Assembly (NCBI GenBank): GCA_043228905.1
Contig: JBHGNT010000009.1
Location: forward strand, 15,686,001 to 15,750,000
Origin: Azolla caroliniana
Lineage: Eukaryota; Polypodiophyta
DNA: 64,000 nt
Direction of reading: 5' to 3'
Under the pieces are notes generated by a model. The model saw nothing but the letters and a program-made list of their open reading frames with translations. It did no database searches and was not told the origin of the DNA. The translations under genes were made by a program, and so were the position numbers. Positions 57,150-64,000 of this stretch are shown one piece after another. Every line of letters begins with the position of its first letter. The stretch's first letter is position 1.

Positions 57150-59936
57150 ATGAGTGAAGACTCATCGTTCTCGATTGAAGTATATTGTTTGTCATCAGAC
57201 CCTTCGTTTTCTGCCGAAGAGTATTGTCTGTCGACAAACTAACCATTTTCTATCAAAGAATATTGTCTGTCGACAGACTCACTCATTTCTATCGAAGAGT
57301 ATTGTCTAAGCTCATCTTCACCTACAACACATGTGAATAATGACAATGTGAAGAGTTCTCTATTGAAGAATACGATATTAATAAAGATATGGAGAATGAA
57401 GATAGTGTCAATGAAACATTGAATATCATGGGCGATGGTCACAACAAAGAATTGGATTGTAACAAGGTTACACCAACTTCTATGCAGGAAGAGAAATCTG
57501 GAAGCCCTATGCATATTAGAAGAATCTCACATAGAATTCGTCTGGCCAGATTTAACTTGGTGACATCAGATAAGCAAATTGGATTTGATGTCAACAAAAT
57601 ATGTTGTGCCCGTAGTTGTATGTCTATGATTGGAAAATCAAAGTTGCGAGAATTAAGGCGATACTATTTTTCGATGACTGGTGATGAGCAAGACACTTAC
57701 CTCAGGTCACATATGCAACTAGTGTCTGACAAATGTATGGGGATCAAAGTATCATTCGAGTATTATATCTTCCATGCGCAATAGATATGTGGAGTTGCAT
57801 TCAAAATTGCGTTATGTGTTAGTAGCATGCTGCTACATAGAGTACAACAACGTCTACTTAGCAGGGATCAGATGCTCAATTGTAAAGAGGTTCCAAGTAT
57901 GAAAGGTGCAATTGGAGGACATGCTATTGGTTGCATGAAAAGTTACTTTCAGTTAAATTGTGAAGTAATGCCCACTATAGGTAGGACGCAACTCTCTAAT
58001 AATTACACACGTCGGGAATTTGATGATGTCTATCAATCTGATATGGTGGGCTCACGTAATAAATCTGTCACATATAACCAATTCACAAGATTATGGAGAG
58101 CTCGGTTTTCAAATGTTATCATTCCATGTAAAGTACGCATGGGGTATTGCTCCATTTGTGCAAATCTTAAAAGTTTGGCTAAAGTTGCAAAGACATCAAT
58201 GGAAAAGGATATAAGTAAGAAGTTACTATAGGAGCATCATGAGGCACAATCGTTAGAACGAAAGAAAGCAATGCATCATAGAGAGAAGTGTTTGAAGAGG
58301 CCCGAACAATACATGTGCTTAATGATAGATGGCATGGACCAGAAGAAGACGTGCTTGCCGCATATGCGGAGGCTCCCCAAAGACGTCAATGATGAGTGCC
58401 TTGTTCAAATGCACTTGGTGGGATGCTTGGCTTATAATAGGTCAGTTGGACCTCACATCTTCATTACATACCCCAATGTTCACAATGAGCCTAACCTAAC
58501 AGTTACAATGATTCACTGAGTTTTGATGTCTTGGGGCCAACTGTTCCCCCCTGTTCTATACATTCAATTGGACAATACTGCTAGAGAGAACAAAAATTCA
58601 ACTGTGTTTGGTTATCTAAGTATGTTGGTCAACCAAGGATTGTTTAGAAAAGTGAAAGTTAATTTTCTTTTGGTTTGCCACACACATGATCATATAGATA
58701 AGATGTTTAGCACATTCTCTAGACAGTTGTCTCAGCATGATGGTTTCACATTACCAAAACTATTTGATGTCATTTGTGATGCATATACACCACACCCAAA
58801 AGTGTTACACTTGAAGGAGGTATATGACTTTAAGAGATATATATCAGATGGGGGTGTTGGGAATGTTAAAGTGCTCGCCCAGTTAAACAATATAAGCTTC
58901 AATCACATTTTTATGACAAAGAAAAATGAAATAAGTGGTTCTACACTTTTGTATGCTAAACAATATTCATCTTCTACAACATGGGAACCTGAAGGTGGTT
59001 GCCAATTATTACTTTGTATGCCGAGTACAATTGTCCATAGAGCTAAACAAATGCCAATTGAGAAGAAACGACAGTTGCATAGTGACTTGGTATCGGAACA
59101 AAAATTGTTATGGCTCCAAGCCTTAGAAGAAAAAAGAAAGCATATTGAGGTTGCCAAGAAATATGCCGCACAACAAGACATGTCATGGTGGGATGTAGTT
59201 TTTAGCGATTAGAAAGGAATTATAGACAATTGTGTATTTGGTGATAATTGGAATTTGGAAATGCCATTCACATGGTTGCTACAACATGATCGTGTAAATA
59301 AAACTCTGGAGCAACCAACAAATGTGATTAATGACAGTTTGGTCCATCCACAACAAAGAGACATTTATGTGGGACCAAGGATGACCAAAGCACCTGAAGC
59401 TAGATGGCAAGGCAATTTGCAAGAGCTCGTGGTGGGGATGTTGATTGCAACACCGGCTGATGAGAACTCACATGGCCACCAATTTTGGGTTGGTAAAATT
59501 CTAGAAGTGCTAATACATGAAATAGAAAACACGATCAAGTCTATAAATGTTCATTGGTACAACACTAGAAGTGCAAATGCTTTTACAGGTAAGTATACAT
59601 TGGAGATGATTGAATGCCCAATGACAAGGGGAGGTAGGAAGAGGAAGCGAAACATTCGTAACACCTCGACTTGATATCTCTGATGTGGATATCATTGTGT
59701 ACGACTTCACGCTTACAAAAGTCGGACAATTAAAGAAGTCAACAATAGATATAATAAAAGAAAATTTACGAGGTCTACAAGGTGGCTCGAGTCGAAGGCA
59801 AACGAGATCTGCTACATATAATCTAGAGTCAAACCATTTGGTTTATGACGAAGATAATGCACTCATTGGTACATCCGAGGATGCCGAGGAGGAATCGTCA
59901 TTGTATATTAGTTATAGTAGTGATTCTCCGTAAAGG
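57150..59936 (+). pseudogene. DUF7869-type protein gene, stops but an almost continuous frame
   Basis: Starts at ATG 57150 (MSEDSSFSIEVYCLS), followed by four to five repeats of about 15 residues (F-S-x-E-E-Y-C-L-S). After one frameshift near 57.35 kb the frame stays the same from about 57,365 to 59,674, broken only by stops at 57782 (TAG), 58229 (TAG), 58517 (TGA) and 59210 (TAG). Conserved DUF7869 motifs: 'CLMIDGMDQKKTCLPH' (58,317), 'YIQLDNTARENKNSTVFGY' (58,559) and 'LVCHTHDHIDKMFSTFSRQL' (58,672). A C-terminal region with 'HQFWVGKILEVL' and 'INVHWYNTRSANAFTGKY' (59,480-59,590) resembles the small barrel-like tail of such proteins. The acidic motifs would fit an RNase H-fold transposase (inference). 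Another frameshift near 59.68 kb leads to an acidic tail ending at 59933. Confidence 0.75.
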
Positions 59937-61093
59937 AGTGATCATGAATGTATTTTTGGCTATTAAGTGTAACTACATTCCGCTTGTAACAAATCGAGTA
60001 ATATAAAAGCATGTGTTTTGAATTCTTAGGATTTCTAAAAAATCGTTTCTTATAAAATAACATTGGTTGTAAAGTTCGTGATATAAATTGAGAATGTAAC
60101 TTTTTGAAATTCCTCTTTTTTTATTTATTTCTAAATCACGAAAATAGTGGATTTTTAACCTTTTTCATAGTATATTTGAACATGTATGATACTAGTATCA
60201 ATGTGATTTGTAAAAACATTGAAAAAGTACTAAAATCAACCAAAATATTTCTTATCCTTCCATTTATGATCCTTCCACTTGTGAACGCGAATGTGTTACT
60301 TCTGATCTTCGCGTTACCCTTTATTTTTTAGGGGCACCATGGGCGATCATTTTTACTTGCGGTCGCTCTATTTTTTGTTTAGCTCGTTCTTTTTCATATT
60401 ACATCACATGGGAGTCGGGGTTTCTCTTTCTCATTTCTTTTGTTTTTGGTTTTGATTGTTATTTTTTTGGTAATCTCGGTTTGTCTTTTGCTTTTCTTTT
60501 CTTTTGTTTCTATTTTATTTTATTTTTTTGATTGGTTGTTTTTTGTGCTTTTTCTTTCATTTTGTTTTGTTGTTTTCTTCTCCCCACCTCTATCTCCCTC
60601 ACAACCCTTTCTTTTCTCCCTCCTTTCCCCTCACGCTTCCTGTCGTCGTTTAGGAACATTCGCTCTCCTCCTCTCCCTCTCCACGTCGCTTCTAACCATG
60701 CCTCACGAATATCCCCCCCCCCATGTTACACCCAGCCCCTCTCATTTTGCTCTCTCCCTCGTTTTCTCCTTCATCACTCTCCTTCCTGCCTCCCGAGCGT
60801 CGTTGCTCGCCACCACCTCCGCCTGTCGCGCACTCCCTCGGGTAGGTCTAAAATCTGTTTTTTTCTCTCCTCTCTCTCCATTCTCTCACTCGACCCCTCC
60901 CAATGCAGCCTATTGCCTACGAATTTACCCGCCTCTTGTGGTGGCCACGACGGCTCCAACATCTTTCTACAGTCCTCTCGCCGTAGACGGTCCCTTAGGA
61001 CTACTCCACTCGCAAGCTCCTTGCCCCCAAGTCCCCTCATTGAACCACCCCCAATTCGACGAGCGAACCGTTTCCCTCCCAATTGATGCACAA
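59937..61093. other. 3' flank, then pyrimidine-rich low-complexity DNA
   Basis: 59.94-60.31 kb is AT-rich and shares a 30-base word (60,268-60,297) with 23.70-23.73 kb in reverse. From 60.42 to 61.08 kb the plus strand is T- then C-rich (tctccctc, cttttctttt). The long open frame at 60440-61216 is a by-product of this composition; I see no domain. Confidence 0.5.
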
Positions 61094-61440
61094 ATTCGAA
61101 GAGACACGCTCTTCGAACCGCACGCCCTCGGTTCGAAGAGTACGACTCTTCGAACTGCGCACAAGTTCGAAGAGAGGCGCTCTTCGAACCGCGCGCCCCC
61201 GATTCGAGGAGTATGACTCTTCGAACCATGCACAGATTCGAAGAGTACGACTCCTCGAATCACGCATAGGTTCGAAGAGAGGTGCTCTTCGAACCGTGCA
61301 CAGGTTCAAAGAGAGGTGCTCTTCGAACCACGCACCCCCGGTTCGAAGAGTGAAACTCTTCGAACCCCTCACCCTTGGTTCGAAGAGCGAGGCTCCTCAA
61401 ACCCCCCCTCCTAGTTCTTCGAAGAGCTAGGCACTCTTCA
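61094..61440. repeat. Array of about ten palindromes GTTCGAAGAG-N5-CTCTTCGAAC
   Basis: 25-base palindromes at 61094, 61131, 61165, 61202, 61236, 61270, 61304, 61341 and 61379, and a partial one near 61414. Arms are 9-10 bases and loops 5 bases (acacg, tacga, aggcg, tatga, aggtg, tgaaa, cgagg). Spacers are 9 or 12 bases (for example tgcgcacaa, cgcgcgcccccg), so the period is 34 or 37 bases. Compensating changes are seen, for example ATTCGAAGAG with CTCCTCGAAT. Confidence 0.92.
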
Positions 61441-61819
61441 AACCAGGTGTCAAAAAATAAAAAGTAAAAAAGAAAAAGAAAAATAATATCTAAATAATAT
61501 TATTCCTCAATCACCTCCTCCTATTTTCAAAATAATAATAATAATAATAGAATAAAATAGAAACAAAAATAAAAATAAAATCAAATCAAATCAAATAGAA
61601 TAAATTTAAATACAAAAAAAAAGATAAAATAAAATAATTATATATATATATAATATAATAAAATAACATATAAATGAATAAATAACTAGATAACTAAGCC
61701 TACATCAATATATTAATAAAATATCGTTAACAGTACCACCACGTCAACACAAGGGTGTGTAAGAGTTGGTACACTCCAATACACCTTGTACTAATCTTTG
61801 TCCTAGTAGGTCATAATCG
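61441..61819. other. AT-rich low-complexity DNA
   Basis: (aat)n at about 61,535-61,550, aaataaaat runs and (at)n at about 61,641-61,652. No gene. Confidence 0.6.
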
Positions 61820-62260
61820 ATGGCGTTCACCCCATTCACCAAGCTCCTCCCCGCGTACTACCCCGACGCTAGTTGTGGCTCCCTGGTCATTCAAGCCGAG
61901 TTCAACAACACCTGTTGTACCTACCGGGTACCCACAGCCACCACGCAACTCAAGTACCTCGAGCCTGATGTTTTTGACACCCTTTCACGTCTAGGCCTCA
62001 AGTTCTTCCTTGAGATTGGGCCTTGGGGGGTACTTCTCGAGCTGGTCGACTGGTTCCTCACAGGATACAATCTCGAGACCAGTCATGTTCGCATGCACGC
62101 CTTTGTGTATTCTCCCCTTGTCAAGTTCTAGTTCAACGTCGCCGATGTTTGCACTACGGTACATTTGCCAATGGACGGAATTCCCTTTCACACCATGAGG
62201 TCCCCCCCCGTCACCCCCAACATCATCCCCAGAATCTACACCGAGTATTCTGAATGTTAG
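61820..62260 (+). pseudogene. Unrecognised ORF of an LTR element without pol
   Basis: ATG at 61820 opens a 103-codon frame (MAFTPFTKLLPAYYPDAS), closed by TAG at 62129, after which similar coding-like sequence continues to about 62.26 kb ('FNVADVCTTVHLPMDG'). 'LEPDVFDTLSRLGLKFFLE' is the most protein-like part. I do not recognise the family. Its place between AT-rich leader DNA and a polypurine tract plus LTR suggests a gag-like or accessory ORF of a non-autonomous retrotransposon. Confidence 0.4.
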
Positions 62261-62630
62261 GGTTGGCATTTGATTTAAATAAAGGCCCCACTTGTCGTCA
62301 ACTGGTGTCAATGTGTTCCCCGCCAATGTACAAACGGGATTTTGAAACCATGATCGATACATGTTTCTTTCCCGCTTACATCAATTTTGATTGAAACCCC
62401 CCTTCTCCCTTCGCCGGCTACAACACCCCCACCTAGATAGTTGGCCCTAAGAAGGACTTCTTCACAATGACCGATCAAATGCAGGAAATCCGGTTGCCGC
62501 TACTGAACATTCGTCGTCTTCGCCATCGTCTTCGGCGCCACCCACCCCTCGAGGAACCCCCCTACTCCATCCTTCTTGCCCCCAACGCCCGAAGCTCCTC
62601 TACCACAGTGCACCCGGGAGTGTGCACTCA
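62261..62630. other. C-rich decayed tail of the same element
   Basis: Coding-like but stop-ridden; no conserved domain seen. Confidence 0.35.
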
Positions 62631-62644
62631 TTAGGTTGGGGGGG
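62631..62644 (+). other. Polypurine tract
   Basis: 'ttaggttggggggg' stands directly before TGTTAAGCG, the position of the plus-strand primer upstream of a 3' LTR. Confidence 0.7.
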
Positions 62645-63327
62645 TGTTAAGCGATTGGATTGCAACACAACCAGTCATGAATAAGAGCGCATCAACAAGG
62701 ACATAGTATGTGTTGAAGGACCTACGAAGAGGAAACGGCAAGAGGAAAAGATGCTAAGGGACATCCAAGTGTGAAAGGCCCATACCCTAAACGTGAATGC
62801 TATATAAACCACATAGTAGTGGCTTTGTAAGGGTTCTTCCATTTGTAAACATCTCCCAATTGATTAAGAGCTAGAGTTTCCTCTCCTCCTTGTAACCTTT
62901 AAGCTTAAGAGAGATTAGTGAAGTGTTTAGTTAGAGAACACTAATCTCTCTTCCTTGTTGCTAGACCTCTTAGCAAAGAGGGTTAGTAAACATATTCATT
63001 ACTCTTATTGTCTATATTCATTACCCTATTGTTTATGAGAGAGAGCTTGAGAGAGTGAGAGAGATATCGTGCTTAATCATCTATTAATCGTTAAGTGAGT
63101 GTGAGGCTCAGAGGTGTCCGACAACCATCTCCGCCCGATTCGCCTTCAAAAGGGTATACGCTGGTCCGAACTCCGCAAACAACATCGAGGAGCTACCTCC
63201 ATCGATACATAGATCCTACACAGTTACTTATTATAATAATTATTATTACTTTGTTTTTTATACATTATTTCATGAGATGTGCGTGGAACCTCACTTTTTC
63301 TCACATTACACACGCCACACCACGACA
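62645..63327 (+). repeat. 3' LTR (local label D)
   Basis: TGTTAAGCGATTGG...CACCACGACA, about 683 bp. TATA box 'gctatataaaccac' at 62799-62812, a transcribed-looking leader and 'agagagagcttgagagagtg' at 63,040. Its end is fixed by the return of family A LTR sequence at 63328 (tcgggaggccg). The end CACGACA and following TCGG resemble the family B ends, so part of this could be a family B copy. No 5' partner was found. Confidence 0.6.
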
Positions 63328-63637
63328 TCGGGAGGCCGTTGGATAGATATTCCACGGACAAATATATTTTGGGAGTTATTGTAGGGGCTCATTGATGAGC
63401 ATTGAAGTATGAGTTAGTACTTCTGTCAGTCCGTATGGACTTGTATAAAAGTGCTCTTTGAGCACATCCTATGTATTCAGTTTTAGAATATTGTTTTGGA
63501 ATAGAGTTTTCTGTGTTTAGCTCTCTCTGTCTCTCCCGTGTACGCTGTGTTGATTAAGCTTTCCATTAAACCTTCCTTGTCTCTTGTCTCTTGTTACCCG
63601 GTTGTGTCTGTTAAGATTCCACATGTATTCTTTTAGA
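63328..63637 (+). repeat. Family A LTR, copy 3 (3' LTR, 5' truncated)
   Basis: Aligns with 43501-43897 from 'gggaggccgttggatagata' to the end, with TATA-like 'cttgtataaaagtgctc'. The terminal TTTTAGA corresponds to TTTTACA of the 5' LTR. Followed by AAAAG, identical to the flank of the 5' LTR. Confidence 0.85.
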
Positions 63638-63642
63638 AAAAG

Positions 63643-63933
63643 GTCTAGTCTAATGATGTTACTTAATAGTGATGTTGACTATCTTAACATCAATGTGCTA
63701 TCTAAGGTAATTGGTGTTAGTAGAAAAACTGTGTACAATACAATGAACAGGATAATTTCAAGTGGTGAAGGAATTAGCCAATGTCACCCATAACACCAGA
63801 TATCAAGGATATAATCACCATATTTTGGACTATTGAGAGTACCGTTTCACCCAATAAGAAGGATTTATGGAGGAAACATGTTGGAAGGAGTCAATACGAG
63901 GAGCATCACATTCATCTTCTTGATGTACCTCAG
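63643..63933 (+). pseudogene. Continuation of the interrupted DUF7869-type gene
   Basis: Takes up the frame left at 43500: 'SSLMMLLNSDVDYLNINVL', then 'VIGVSRKTVYNTMNRI', a helix-turn-helix-like stretch. After a small frameshift near 63,780 it reads 'ITPDIKDIITIFWTIEST' and 'VSPNKKDLWRKHVG', the conserved N-terminal block of DUF7869 proteins, then 'HHIHLLDVPQ'. The exon ends at CTCAG|GTATTT, a good splice donor (63933/63934). The rest of the gene lies beyond the window. Confidence 0.75.
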
Positions 63934-64000
63934 GTATTTACATTTATCTCAACTCTTGTTTTGATTTTTAAGCTTAGTTAGTTAGCAAATTAGCTACCTC

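Larger units (their letters stand above)
43501..63637 (+). mobile_element. Family A copia, copy 3, with about 19 kb of nested insertions
   Basis: The outer LTRs are 43501-43897 and about 63328-63637, and the target duplication AAAAG is at 43496-43500 and 63638-63642. The host reading frame is restored if one AAAAG and the insert are removed. The 3' LTR lacks its first 100 or so bases, where an element ending CACGACA abuts at 63327. Within the span lie copia E, an inverted family A fragment, another family A LTR, the Tat gypsy, a second DUF7869-type gene and further LTR DNA. Not all inner boundaries could be resolved. Confidence 0.8.

Noticed and set aside
60440-61216. 258-codon open frame with hydrophobic start
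   Set aside because: It follows T-rich then C-rich low-complexity DNA and runs into the hairpin array; overlapping frames on both strands are open too, so it reflects composition, not a gene.
61083-61430. Repeated 'FEERRSSNRAP'-like peptides on both strands
   Set aside because: They are the translation of the palindromic array; both strands give similar peptides because the units are self-complementary.
61094-61440. CRISPR array
   Set aside because: The spacing is regular, but spacers are only 9-12 bases and recur, repeats are palindromes, and the DNA is plant nuclear.

Overview
The window looks like nuclear DNA of a flowering plant with a repeat-rich genome. The evidence is plant Ty1/copia elements with a tRNA-iMet type primer site (TGGTATCAGAGC), a Tat-type Ty3/gypsy element with two RNase H domains, plant L1-like LINEs with a zf-RVT tail domain, an intron-split RING-H2 gene, and TTTAGGG-like repeats. 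I cannot name the species. There is no rRNA, tRNA gene, CRISPR array or bacterial-style operon.

Layout. 0.3-4.9 kb: decayed L1-type LINE on the minus strand. 6.1-8.7 kb: the best candidate host gene that is not interrupted by a transposon, a three-exon membrane RING-H2 (ATL-like) ubiquitin ligase on the minus strand, with tandem repeats in its last exon and both introns. 10-15.8 kb: a LINE tail fragment, then a decayed copia element of a recurring family (called A here) that carries a PPR-like insert and a solo LTR. 15.8-20.1 kb: a second copia (G) on the minus strand. 20.3-23.5 kb: a different LINE. 23.6-30.4 kb: copia F, interrupted by a large inverted-repeat (foldback-like) element and a solo LTR. 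30.8-36 kb: solo LTRs and decayed fragments. 36.6-38.2 kb: a second family A copia. 39-42 kb: copia fragment split by nested LTR-like elements.

42-64 kb is a nested insertion into a gene. A DUF7869-type reading frame (43.0-43.5 kb) is broken by a family A copia whose outer LTRs lie at 43,501 and about 63,637 and which is flanked by the 5-bp target duplication AAAAG. The broken reading frame resumes in phase at 63,643. The nest holds copia E, an inverted family A fragment, another family A LTR followed by a palindromic hairpin array, an intact and very young Tat gypsy element (49,659-56,665, LTRs differing at one base, one 1,760-codon ORF), a second DUF7869-type gene with in-frame stops only (57.15-59.7 kb), a second unrelated hairpin array (61.1-61.4 kb), and the 3' end of an element with a polypurine tract and LTR.

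Recurrent signals across the window: (1) a solo-LTR-like family (B here; TGTYG...CGACA, 0.8-1.3 kb) present at least five times, mostly at CCG-like targets; (2) arrays of short perfect palindromes, two sharing the same GAACTCGATA core and one built on GTTCGAAGAG; (3) coding frames decaying mainly by stops of the type expected from cytosine deamination. All family names A-H are local labels.
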